Made by a program: the position numbers and the translations under genes. The notes beneath the pieces were generated by a model that was given only the letters and a program-made list of their open reading frames with translations, did not search any database and was not told where the DNA came from. This document shows, in pieces, positions 44,299 to 53,600 of a stretch of DNA of 64,000 nt. The DNA comes from DATJSN01 sp035504095 (lineage in GTDB: Bacteria > Planctomycetota > Phycisphaerae > WQYP01): contig DATJSN010000039.1 in NCBI GenBank assembly GCA_035504095.1, positions 1 through 64,000 on the forward strand, given 5' to 3'. Numbering within the stretch: the first letter of the stretch is position 1; each line of letters begins with the position of its first letter.

Positions 44299-46530
44299 AT
44301 GTCGCAATTGCATTCCCCCGCTCATGCTTTACCTTCACCGCATCCCGCCGAAGCGCCGCCATTGGCTTTGGGGCCGAAACTCGATTTCGTATTCAAAAAG
44401 CATAAGTGGCTTGTGGCTGTCGGCACAGTGCTGGGTTTTATTACAGGTTTCGTTTTATTTCTTATATTTCTAAAGTTTGATCCGCAGTACACGGCCACTG
44501 CGGTATTTTCCGTTAATCCAACAATCAATAATCCACTAAATACAAAAGGAACTGATACGGGATCGCTCAGCACGGATCAGGTTCAGGATTTCATCAATGG
44601 CCAACTTGTTGTTGTTAAAAGCCCGAATATTCTTCAATCGGCGTTGGAGAGCGATGCTTTTCAGCATGATTATCTGCATCCCGATGACCCCACCCGCAAG
44701 AGCTCTTGGCTGACGGCAAATCTTGAAGACCCATTAGACAGCTTGTCAAATGCACTCGATGTTGAATCTATTCCTCATTCTGATGTATTTACGCTCAGTA
44801 TGTCGTGGCATGATCCTGTTGAAACAGCCAGATTGATCAACGCGGTGGTCGATACGTATACGCAATATCTTACTAATCAGGAACAAACCGCCCTTAGCGA
44901 TCAGCAAAAAGCTGTTAGTGATGCCCAAACCGGGCTTCAGGACGATGTTGATCGCTTATCAAACGAATTAGAAATATACCGTGCATCACATGATGTTCCT
45001 TCTTTAATCGAACAAAGAACAGCCTTGGGCAGCACGCTTAGTGAGCTTAATACTATGTTGATCCAGCAACAAAGTTATGCCGCATCTTCCAAAGCCCAAT
45101 ATCAGACTATCAAACAGCAGGTTCAGGACAATACGTTGCAACTTTCTCCCGCCATGCAGCAGGAAGTCGAAGATGATTCGAATCTTCGTTCCCTTGAACT
45201 CGATCAGGAAGACCTCAATCAACAGATTGCGGTATCCATTCAAACACTCGGTGTTGACCATCCCTCTACGCTTGCTCTACAGATCCGGGAAGCCACATTG
45301 CAGAAACAAATAGACGATTTACGGAATAAACTCACAGTTCAAGCGCGCCTTCAGATGCAACAAGATGCCGAAGATGCCATGATCTCGGCGCAGGCAGCCG
45401 CGGACGATACACAACATCGCCGCGACGACTTACAGCAAAGGATGAGCGACCTTGGTGGGGCGCTGGACACTTATGAGAGCATGCAGGCGGACCTGCAGAG
45501 CAAGGAACAACTGCTCGATCAGATGAAGCAGGAAGCGATGATGTTAAGTTTTCAAAATGCATCAGACACTACACGGGTGCAATTAGAGGCCGCCGCTGTG
45601 CCTCCGACTCAATTGGATTTCCCTCGTCCCGCCATATTTCTAACCTTGGGAACCGTCCTTGGATTGTTGATATCTGCCGGTTTGGCGTACCTTGTTGAAT
45701 TGACCAATACCCGTGTGAATACACCTAGGGATGTTACAAGTGTTATGCGATTACCCTTGCTTGGATTTATTCCCGATCAGGCTGACGATCCTCTGCTAAA
45801 TGGCAACCCTATGCATAGCGTCCGTACTTCCCCGGCTTCTATGACAGCGGAATCTTTCCGGCAGATTCGCGGCAGACTTGCCGCAGCTGGAGGTGAGAAG
45901 CCGATACAGACGCTGCTCGTCGCCAGTTTTTCACCAGGGGGCGGTGCCACAACAGTAGCCAGCAATTTGGCCAATAGCATTGCATTGAGCGAACTTCGTG
46001 TTCTCCTAATCGACGCTAACATGTATCGCCCCGCATTGCGTGGCATTTATCCGAATATTCCACAAGTCGGTTTGATCGATGTACTTACCGGTCAGACTTC
46101 GCTTGATGCGGCAATTGTACAGTCTCAGGATATACCAACCCTCTTTTTAATGGGCGCTGGAGCCCGCCCCAAGGTTCCCACAGAACTTACGGAACATCGT
46201 GCATTTCCTGATTTTATTGCGCAATTACGCAGCCGTTTTGACATGATTATTTTTGATGGAGCGCCGCTGACTTTTGTATCCGATTCGATTAACCTCGCTT
46301 CCAAAGTAGACGGGGTCGCTACCGTGCTTCGTGCGGGTACGATTACCCGCGGCACTGTAGTGCGCATCAAGGACCAATTACATCAAGTGCATGCTAATTT
46401 CCTGGGAATTATTCTAAACGTTACTCAGGCGTTCAGTGCCGGATATTTCCGTCAGAACTATCGTACATTTTTTGAATACGCGGGTAGTTCCACATCACTC
46501 GTGGCGCAAAAATCGCTTCCCAAAGTATAA
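44299..46530 (+). CDS. Wzc-like chain-length/tyrosine-kinase protein with degenerate Walker A
   Basis: The 743 residues follow the Wzc plan: Pro-rich cytoplasmic start, membrane segment (about 39-59), periplasmic Wzz domain with coiled coil (about 60-440), second membrane segment (about 446-466) and a cytoplasmic BY-kinase domain (about 510-710). Walker A reads SFSPGGGATT, so the lysine of the usual GEGKTT is Ala550. Walker A' is VLLIDANMYRP (Asp572), and Walker B IIFDGAP (Asp653). The C-terminal tail has three tyrosines (Y716, Y721, Y727). Without the P-loop lysine, ATP-dependent autophosphorylation is doubtful; it may be a structural co-polymerase. It completes the export locus that starts at 35407. 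Confidence 0.85.
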   Translation: MSQLHSPAHALPSPHPAEAPPLALGPKLDFVFKKHKWLVAVGTVLGFITGFVLFLIFLKFDPQYTATAVFSVNPTINNPLNTKGTDTGSLSTDQVQDFINGQLVVVKSPNILQSALESDAFQHDYLHPDDPTRKSSWLTANLEDPLDSLSNALDVESIPHSDVFTLSMSWHDPVETARLINAVVDTYTQYLTNQEQTALSDQQKAVSDAQTGLQDDVDRLSNELEIYRASHDVPSLIEQRTALGSTLSELNTMLIQQQSYAASSKAQYQTIKQQVQDNTLQLSPAMQQEVEDDSNLRSLELDQEDLNQQIAVSIQTLGVDHPSTLALQIREATLQKQIDDLRNKLTVQARLQMQQDAEDAMISAQAAADDTQHRRDDLQQRMSDLGGALDTYESMQADLQSKEQLLDQMKQEAMMLSFQNASDTTRVQLEAAAVPPTQLDFPRPAIFLTLGTVLGLLISAGLAYLVELTNTRVNTPRDVTSVMRLPLLGFIPDQADDPLLNGNPMHSVRTSPASMTAESFRQIRGRLAAAGGEKPIQTLLVASFSPGGGATTVASNLANSIALSELRVLLIDANMYRPALRGIYPNIPQVGLIDVLTGQTSLDAAIVQSQDIPTLFLMGAGARPKVPTELTEHRAFPDFIAQLRSRFDMIIFDGAPLTFVSDSINLASKVDGVATVLRAGTITRGTVVRIKDQLHQVHANFLGIILNVTQAFSAGYFRQNYRTFFEYAGSSTSLVAQKSLPKV

Positions 46531-46644
46531 TTGGGAATGACGGTTCAAAACGCTCTATACCTTGATATGGGACTTGTTTCAGGATCAATTCTTATCGGGT
46601 CTTGGCGGCATCATATTCCATCGGATAGTATGAGTCTTTGTTTC

Positions 46645-46717
46645 GCCGCCGTAGCTCAGTCGGTAGAGCGACGCTTTCGTAAAGCGTAGGTCGTGGGTTC
46701 GAGTCCCACCGGTGGCT
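46645..46717 (+). tRNA. tRNA-Thr (anticodon CGU)
   Basis: A 73-nt cloverleaf: acceptor GCCGCCG pairs with CGGTGGC (one G-U), D-arm GCTC/GAGC, anticodon stem ACGCT/AGCGT with loop TTCGTAA, T-arm GTGGG-TTCGAGT-CCCAC. Anticodon CGU decodes ACG. The CCA end is not encoded. Confidence 0.96.
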
Positions 46718-46801
46718 TTGGTCCAGATATACAACAAATTTGATTGCCATTTTCTTTTCATTTCTTCTTCAATTATTTGCATTGCATGAAATTTCATTCG
46801 G

Positions 46802-46830
46802 TTGAACGCTCTGAGTCTAAAGTCTATACT
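46802..46830 (+). promoter_or_regulatory. Sigma-70-type promoter for the NifU-like gene
   Basis: TTGAAC (46802-46807), a 17-base spacer and TATACT (46825-46830) lie 36 bases before ATG 46866. Both boxes are close to consensus at optimal spacing. Confidence 0.6.
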
Positions 46831-46865
46831 CGGTGTTACTTGAATATACAGAGGTTACTTTGTTT

Positions 46866-47141
46866 ATGGCCATTGAGCACATTGATGCAACCCAGTTGCC
46901 GCAATTTGATTTGCGCCATCGTGTTCAAGGCGTTCTTGATTCCATGCGCCCGCTCATTCAATGGGACGGCGGTGATGTGGAGTTGGTAGACGTTACATCG
47001 GATGGAGTTGTAAGAGTTCGCTTTCGCGGCGCTTGTGTCGGTTGCCCAAGTTGTCAAGCCACTCTGAAGCTGGGAATTGAAAGGAAGATAAGAGAGAAAA
47101 TAGCAGAAATTAAGCAGGTCGTTTCTATAGATGATCTCTGA
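46866..47141 (+). CDS. NifU C-terminal-domain (NfuA-type) iron-sulfur scaffold
   Basis: The start is taken at ATG 46866, giving 91 residues. The protein matches the NifU C-terminal domain: RPLIQWDGGDVELVDV, then GACVGCPSCQATLKLGIE with the Cys-x2-Cys pair that binds a transferable Fe-S cluster. Such small Nfu proteins deliver 4Fe-4S clusters to targets such as aconitase or lipoyl synthase in the cytoplasm. It stands alone between tRNA-Thr and the aminotransferase, with its own promoter and a terminator-like hairpin after it. Confidence 0.92.
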   Translation: MAIEHIDATQLPQFDLRHRVQGVLDSMRPLIQWDGGDVELVDVTSDGVVRVRFRGACVGCPSCQATLKLGIERKIREKIAEIKQVVSIDDL

Positions 47142-47206
47142 TCCCGCATCAGGCTTTACAACTTGATTCGGTTCGCTGACAATCTCATGCTATACTTTGC
47201 ACCCCT

Positions 47207-47246
47207 GCCGGACTTTTATCACGTGGATAAACCCGGCATTTTTATT
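47207..47246 (+). terminator. Probable intrinsic terminator after the NifU-like gene
   Basis: GCCGG pairs with CCGGC and, inside, TTATC with GATAA around an ACGTG loop. A T-rich run (ATTTTTATT) follows. The stem has a small internal loop, so it might instead be a leader structure of the aminotransferase mRNA. TATACT at 47191-47196 just before it is a possible -10 box. Confidence 0.5.
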
Positions 47247-47335
47247 GTGATGCTGCAAAAGCTGAAGGAATTGTCTAAATATTAAGTTAAATTTCCGTTA
47301 TTTGTAATGGTGTTTTACATACAGGGAGTTTATTC

Positions 47336-48532
47336 ATGAATCGTATGCGGCTGTTTACCCCAGGACCAACAAGTGTGCCGGAAGAAGTTCTCTTGGAGAT
47401 GGCCAAACCCGTATTCCATCATCGTACCCAGGAATATCGCACGCTTTTCGCCAACGTCAACAAACTGCTCAAGCAGGTTTTTTTGACGCAGAATCCCGTG
47501 ATTACTATCGCAGGTAGTGGGACGGCGGCATTTGAAGCGGCGATGATCAATACCATTCCACAAGGCGGTAAAGTACTCGCCCTGTCTAATGGTAAATTCG
47601 CTGAACGTTGGGTGAACATTGCAGAACGCAATAAATGCAATGTTACGGTTCTAAAAGCTGAATATGGTCATGCCGTTCCTCCTCAGCAAGTTGCCGAGGC
47701 GCTTGGCAAAGACGGTTTTGACGCGGTAACCCTTTGCCATAGTGAAACCAGTGCCTGTACCGTCAACGATCTTGAGGCCATTGCCAAACACGTTCGAAAA
47801 ACTGATGCCGTTCTTCTTGTCGATGGAATAACCAGCGTTGGAGCCTTGGAGGTGAAGCCTGATGAATGGGGCGTGGATATTCTGGTAACCGGCTCGCAAA
47901 AAGCGCTGATGTTGCCTCCCGGCTTGTCTTTTCTGAGTGTTTCCGAAAAGGCCCGAAAAAAAATGGAAATTGTTCAGCAGCCTAATTTGTATCTGAGCAT
48001 TCCCCATTATCTTAAGAGTCTGGAAAAAGACGATGTCCCATGGACGCCCGCAGTTACGCTCGTTCGCGGTCTGCACGTGGCATTGAATATGATTGTGCAG
48101 GAAGGTTTGGAAAACGTGTGGAAACGCACAAGTTCTTATGCCAGAGCTGTGCGCGCTGCGGCGATCGCACTAGGATTAAAAAATTTCTCCAGTAATCCTG
48201 CAGATTCGGTAACAGGGATTTATTATCCTAACGGTTTCGAGGACAAAACTTTCCGTGGCGCTCTTCGCAAGCAATTTAATATTCACGTTGCAGCGGGTCA
48301 GGGTTCCATGGAAGGAAAGATTTTCCGTATCAGCCATATGGGCTATGTCGACGCTTTTGATACACTAGGCGTCATTAGCGCTCTGGAAGTTGTTCTTAAA
48401 CAACAGGGACATTCATTCAACTTCGGTGCCGGTGTTGCCGCTGCGCATCGGGAATTGGCGCAGATTTCGGAAATGGCCAGCGCCCAGAAGATTGTTTCAG
48501 AAAGCAAAGTACCGTCACCAGTCGGGAATTAG
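47336..48532 (+). CDS. Class V aminotransferase (alanine-glyoxylate / serine-pyruvate type)
   Basis: The 398-residue PLP enzyme starts with the family motif LFTPGPTSVPEEVL and has a HHRTQEY segment, Asp163 in LVDGITSVGALE and the PLP-binding Lys189 in TGSQKALMLPPGLSFLS. It is close to serine-pyruvate or alanine-glyoxylate aminotransferases (PucG/SgaA type), also called soluble hydrogenase small subunit in older annotation. Reaction: transfer of an amino group between alanine or serine and glyoxylate or pyruvate. The actual substrate, and whether it serves phosphorylated serine synthesis, cannot be settled. GGGAG precedes the ATG and a terminator follows. Confidence 0.88.
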   Translation: MNRMRLFTPGPTSVPEEVLLEMAKPVFHHRTQEYRTLFANVNKLLKQVFLTQNPVITIAGSGTAAFEAAMINTIPQGGKVLALSNGKFAERWVNIAERNKCNVTVLKAEYGHAVPPQQVAEALGKDGFDAVTLCHSETSACTVNDLEAIAKHVRKTDAVLLVDGITSVGALEVKPDEWGVDILVTGSQKALMLPPGLSFLSVSEKARKKMEIVQQPNLYLSIPHYLKSLEKDDVPWTPAVTLVRGLHVALNMIVQEGLENVWKRTSSYARAVRAAAIALGLKNFSSNPADSVTGIYYPNGFEDKTFRGALRKQFNIHVAAGQGSMEGKIFRISHMGYVDAFDTLGVISALEVVLKQQGHSFNFGAGVAAAHRELAQISEMASAQKIVSESKVPSPVGN

Positions 48533-48582
48533 AACGAATTCAGATCCGATAGGTATTAAAAAGAGCTTGAGACAATTTCCAA

Positions 48583-48622
48583 GGAACCGGTTATCTCTTT
48601 GATTGCCGGTCCCTTTTTCTTT
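48583..48622 (+). terminator. Intrinsic terminator after the aminotransferase
   Basis: GGAACCGG pairs with CCGGTCC (one bulged A), with a loop of about 15 bases, followed by CTTTTTCTTT. It lies 50 bases after the stop codon. Confidence 0.6.
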
Positions 48623-48705
48623 CCATATTGTCACCGCACGCCAAGATATGGACACACTTTCCAGAGTTATTTGCGAAATTTCTTTCGCCGGTGATAATTT
48701 GATTT

Positions 48706-49131
48706 ATGGAGTCCGCCGAAACAGTTTTTCGCAATTTTTTACACTCGCGTCGTCTGAAATACACTACTGAGCGAAAGGTCATCCTTGAAGCAGTAGCGCG
48801 TTTTAGTCATCCCTTCGAAGCCGAGGAACTGTTACGGTCACTTTTACCCGAACATCATGTAAGCAAAGCGACAATCTATCGGACACTCAAACATCTTGCG
48901 GCCTGTCACCTGGTAAATCAGATTTTTTTCGATTCTGGGAAACAAAGTTATTATGATTACGTTGGCGGTGGTCGAGAACATGACCACCTTATAGATGAAG
49001 AATCCAAAATGGTCGTCCCATTTTCCAACTCCGAAATTACTGCACTGAGTCAACAGATTGCCCGAAAACTCGGCTTTACCGCGGTAACACATCGATTTTT
49101 AATACTTGGCAGAAAAAACCGAAAACCATGA
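48706..49131 (+). CDS. Fur-family transcriptional regulator without cysteine zinc sites
   Basis: The 141-residue protein has the Fur-type N-terminal winged helix (LKYTTERKVILEAV, then HVSKATIYRTLKHLAACHLV) and a shortened dimerisation domain with REHDHLIDEESKMVVPF. In Fur, PerR and Zur this region is EHHDHxxCxxCG-like, with cysteines for structural zinc. Here Asp and Glu replace them and only one Cys (in AACHLV) exists in the whole protein. Regulatory metal ligands (His-Asp-His) remain. It could sense iron, zinc, manganese or peroxide through His/Asp sites. It lies upstream of no obvious target and converges with gltD. Confidence 0.85.
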   Translation: MESAETVFRNFLHSRRLKYTTERKVILEAVARFSHPFEAEELLRSLLPEHHVSKATIYRTLKHLAACHLVNQIFFDSGKQSYYDYVGGGREHDHLIDEESKMVVPFSNSEITALSQQIARKLGFTAVTHRFLILGRKNRKP

Positions 49132-49185
49132 GAATTCAGATAACCACCAATCCAGATTCGATATTAAATATAGAAAAATAAGGTT

Positions 49186-50643
49186 TCATGGAAGGGTTGT
49201 GGCGCCCATTAAATAACGGTCGCATTCGCGCGCTGCGCCCCGGCCTTCATTGATAGCCCATACGATCAGTGATTGACCTCTACGGCAATCGCCGGCGGCG
49301 AAAACTCCGGGAACCGAAGTGGCGAATTCCCCGTATTCGGCCTTGAAGTTCGAGCGCGAATCCGTTTCTAAACCCAGTTGAGGAATCAGGATTTCTTCGG
49401 GACCTAAAAATCCCGCCGCGATCAGCACCAGATCGGCCGGCCAATCCTGTTCGGTGCCCGGCACTTCTTTTTTGGTAAATCTTCCGCCCTCATTAACCCA
49501 ATCCACGCGAATCGTCCTTATGGCCCGTACGTTACCGGAAGAATCTCCCAGGAATTCCTTCGTGTCGATGCAATAGTTGCGGGGATCCTCTCCGAATTTC
49601 GCTTTGGCTTCTTCGTGGCCATAATCGACACGATAAATTTTCGGCCATTGTGGCCAGGGATTGTCCGGAGCTCGCGTCGGGGGAGGTTGGGTCAGTAATT
49701 CAAAATTAACCAGGGACTTACAGTCATGACGCAAGGAAGTTCCAATGCAGTCTGTTCCCGTATCACCGCCGCCGATGACGATTACGTGCTTATCCTTTGC
49801 GGATGTATATTGGCCGTCCTGAAGGTTGGAATCGAGTAGGCTTTTGGTGTTCGCGAGCAGAAAATCAACCGCAAAATGAATGCCCACGAGATTTCTTCCC
49901 GGTACTTTGATATCCCGCGGTTTGGTGGCGCCGCAGGCTAGAATAATGGCGTCGAAATCTTTGCGAAGTTTATCCGCGGGGATATCTTTGCCCACATGAG
50001 TATTGACCACGAATTGGACGCCTTCCTGTTCCATTAACCTGGTCCGGCGCTCCACCACACCAATTTTGTCGAGCTTCATGTTTGGAATGCCGTACATTAA
50101 AAGACCGCCTACGCGATCCGCCCGTTCAAATACCGTCACATGATGACCGGCCTTGTTGAGTTGATCCGCCGCCGCGAGTCCGGCGGGACCTGAACCGATG
50201 ACCGCGATCTTTTTTCCGGTGCGAACGGACGGCGGCTGTGGTTTTACCCATCCCTGTTCCCAGGCATGATCGATAATCGCCTGTTCAATGCTCTTGATCG
50301 TCACCGGCGGTTCGTTGATGCCCAATACACAGGAACCTTCGCATGGCGCTGGGCAAACACGTCCCGTGAATTCCGGAAAATTATTGGTTTGCCATAAGCG
50401 CAGAAGGGCATTCTTCCACTGATCCTTGTAAATCAGATCGTTCCATTCCGGTATCAGGTTGTTCACCGGGCAGGCGCTGTTGCAGAAGGGCACGCCGCAA
50501 TCCATGCAACGCGCGCCCTGTTGGCGTAATTTTCCATCAGGCATGTGATCGTGGAATTCATTCCAGTCCAGAACGCGCAGTTTCGCCGAGCGACTTGGCG
50601 GTGTCTCCCTGGCATATTCCATGAATCCGGTCGGTTTACCCAT
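49186..50643 (-). CDS. gltD: Glutamate synthase [NADPH] small subunit
   Basis: GltD passes electrons from NADPH through FAD and Fe-S clusters to GltB. The start is placed at 50643 (MGKPTGFMEY), the usual N-terminus, overlapping the gltB stop by 8 bases; an upstream frame extension adds five residues. Cysteine clusters CMDCGVPFCNSACP and CPAPCEGSC bind two 4Fe-4S clusters. GSGPAGLAAADQL is the FAD-binding and GGGDTGTDCIGT the NADPH-binding Rossmann motif. It has 485 residues, a normal length. It forms an operon gltB-gltD for ammonia assimilation. Confidence 0.96.
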   Translation of the reverse strand: MGKPTGFMEYARETPPSRSAKLRVLDWNEFHDHMPDGKLRQQGARCMDCGVPFCNSACPVNNLIPEWNDLIYKDQWKNALLRLWQTNNFPEFTGRVCPAPCEGSCVLGINEPPVTIKSIEQAIIDHAWEQGWVKPQPPSVRTGKKIAVIGSGPAGLAAADQLNKAGHHVTVFERADRVGGLLMYGIPNMKLDKIGVVERRTRLMEQEGVQFVVNTHVGKDIPADKLRKDFDAIILACGATKPRDIKVPGRNLVGIHFAVDFLLANTKSLLDSNLQDGQYTSAKDKHVIVIGGGDTGTDCIGTSLRHDCKSLVNFELLTQPPPTRAPDNPWPQWPKIYRVDYGHEEAKAKFGEDPRNYCIDTKEFLGDSSGNVRAIRTIRVDWVNEGGRFTKKEVPGTEQDWPADLVLIAAGFLGPEEILIPQLGLETDSRSNFKAEYGEFATSVPGVFAAGDCRRGQSLIVWAINEGRGAARECDRYLMGATTLP

Positions 50644-53600
50644 GCCCGGCCTCCACAACAGCTTTGCCGGATGCCGCCTCCGCAGCCAGCTGCTGTAAAG
50701 CCCGTCGATAATCCGTCGGCATGATTTTGTGGAAGTGCGCTAAACTTGTCTTCCAATTTTTTAAGATTGCATCCGCAACGGTGCTTTTCGTCGATTCGCG
50801 GTGTTCTTCAATCATTTCCTTTAATTCAGCGATGTCGTTTTCATTGGTCACCTTTTCGAGTTCCACCATTGCCAGATTACACCGGGCGAGGAATTGTTCG
50901 TCAGGATCGTATACGTAGGCGATGCCTCCGGACATGCCGGCGGCGAAATTCCTCCCCGTCGGCCCGAGAATGACGGCACGGCCTCCGGTCATATATTCGC
51001 ATCCATGGTCGCCGACGGCTTCAACAACAGCCCGGGCGCCTGAATTACGCACGCAGAAACGCTCGCCGGCCGTGCCGCGGAAAAACGCTTTGCCGCTCGT
51101 GGCCCCGTAGAGCGCCACGTTGCCGATGATGATATTCTCCTGCGGATTAAACGTACTGCGGCGATCCGGGTAAACGGCAATCACGCCGCCGGAGAGGCCC
51201 TTGCCGACATAATCGTTGGCGTCGCCTTCAAGTTCCAGCGTGACGCCGCGCGCCAGCCACGCGCCGAAACTTTGCCCCGCCGATCCGCGAAATTTCAGGT
51301 GGATCGTATCATCCGGAAGTCCTTCTTCGCCGTAGTGTTTGGCGATCTGATGGCTGAGCATTGCGCCGACTGTGCGGTTGGTGTTGCGAATTGGGTATTC
51401 GAGCCGGACGGGTTTGGCCGTTTCAATCGCCAATGCGGCGTCTTTAATCAGGCGGTTATCCAGCGCTCGCTCCAGTCCATGATCCTGCTTGCGCGTGGCA
51501 TACACTTCCACGTCGGGATGCGGTTTGGCCGCCGGGGAAAGAATCGGCGTTAAATCCAACCCCTGGGCCTTCCAGTGCCTGATTGCCTCGCCGACCTCGA
51601 GTTTGTCCACGCGTCCGATCATATCCGTGAACTTCCGAAAACCGAGCTGAGCCATTAGTTCGCGAACCTCTTCGGCCAGCAGGAAGAAAAAGTTAATCAC
51701 ATATTCGGGCTTACCGGCGAATTTCGCCCGCAAAACCTTGTCTTGGGTCGCGATACCCACCGGGCAGGTGTTCAGATGGCACACGCGCATCATGATGCAT
51801 CCAAGTGTGACCAGCGGAACGGTGGAAAATCCGAATTCCTCGGCCCCCAGCAACGCGCCAATCACCACGTCGCGGCCGGTCTTCATCTGGCCGTCCGCCT
51901 GCACCACGATCCGGCTTCTAAGATCATTAAGCACCAGCGTCTGGTGCGTTTCAGCAAGTCCAAGTTCCCATGGGGTCCCGGCGTGTTTAATGCTGGTCAG
52001 CGGCGATGCACCCGTGCCGCCGTCGTGGCCGGCGATTAACACGTGATCGGCATGTGCTTTGGCAACTCCCGCAACTACGGTTCCCACGCCCATTTCGGCG
52101 ACCAGCTTTACGCTGATACGCGCTGCCGGATTGGCGTTTTTCAGGTCATGGATAAGCTGCGCCAGGTCTTCGATCGAATAAATATCATGATGGGGCGGCG
52201 GGCTGATGAGCTGCACGCCCGGCGTCGAATGCCGCAACTGACCGATGTACCGGTCCACCTTGTGTCCGGGAAGTTGGCCGCCTTCGCCTGGCTTGGCGCC
52301 TTGCGCCATCTTGATCTGCAATTCGTCGGCGTTCGTGAGGTAGTTGATCGTCACGCCAAAGCGTGCACTAGCCACCTGTTTGATCGCTGAGCGCCGTAAA
52401 TCTCCGTTCGGATCAGGCTTAAAGCGCCGCGAGTCTTCGCCCCCTTCGCCGGTATTGGATTTTCCGCCGATCCGGTTCATGGCAATGGCCAGTGTTTCGT
52501 GGGCTTCCGGCGAAATCGACCCCAGGCTCATCGCACCGGTCGCGAAACGCTTGACGATTTCCTTCGCCGATTCAACTTCTTCTATGGGAATCGGTTTTTC
52601 AGCGAATTTAAATTTGAAAAGCCCCCGCAGCGTGCAGAGCCTTCCGTTCTGATTATTAATAAGCTGGGCATATTTCTTATACGCATCGCGACTGTTGCTG
52701 CGCGCTGCATCCTGCACCAGGGCAATGGTGTCTGGATTCAGCAGATGTTGTTCGCCGTTTTTCCGCCAGAAATATTGTCCGCCTTCCGGCAACACCTGCA
52801 GATGCACCGCCGACGCTTCTGTGGGATATCCAATGGCGTGCCGCCGCAGGGCTTCCCGCGCCAACACCGGGAAATCCACGCCGTCGATTTTGGACGCCGT
52901 GCCGGCAAAGCAGCGTTCAATGACGTTGTTGTGCAACCCGACAGCTTCAAAAATCTGGGCGCCCTTGTAACTTTGCAAAGTGGAAATACCCATCTTGCTC
53001 ATGACTTTGAGCAGGCCTTTGCCAACGGCCTTGATATAGTTCTTAATCAGTTTCTCATCATCAAGGGTTGCCTCCGTGGTTCCCTCGCGCCGCAGGTTCC
53101 ATAGCACCTCGAAAGCCAGGTAGGGATTGATCGCATCCGCTCCGTAGCCGATGAGCATGCAGAAATGATGCACTTCGCGGGCTTCGGCGGTTTCCAGAAC
53201 CAGTCCCAGCCGCGTACGCATTTCCGTCCGCACGAGATGATGATGCACCGCCCCGCACGCCAGTAGAGAGGGAATAGCGACGTGGTTTTCGTCGATTGAT
53301 CGGTCGGTAAGTACGACCAGGCTGCATCCGTCTTCGATGGCCTTGCTGGTTTGGTCGCAAATTCGTCCCAATGCCGCGGTTAATCCGTTTTCGCCGTCTT
53401 TACGTTCAAAAACGATGTCGATAACCCGGCTTTTGTAGCCGCGATAATTCAGCAATTTTAGTTTGGCAAGTTGTTCATTGGTGAGCACCGGCTGCGCCAG
53501 CAACAACCGATGGGCATGTTCTTCTGTGGCCGCAAGTAAATTGCGCTCCGGGCCGATGTAGCATTCCAGGCTCATCACGATGGATTCTTTGTCCGAATCC

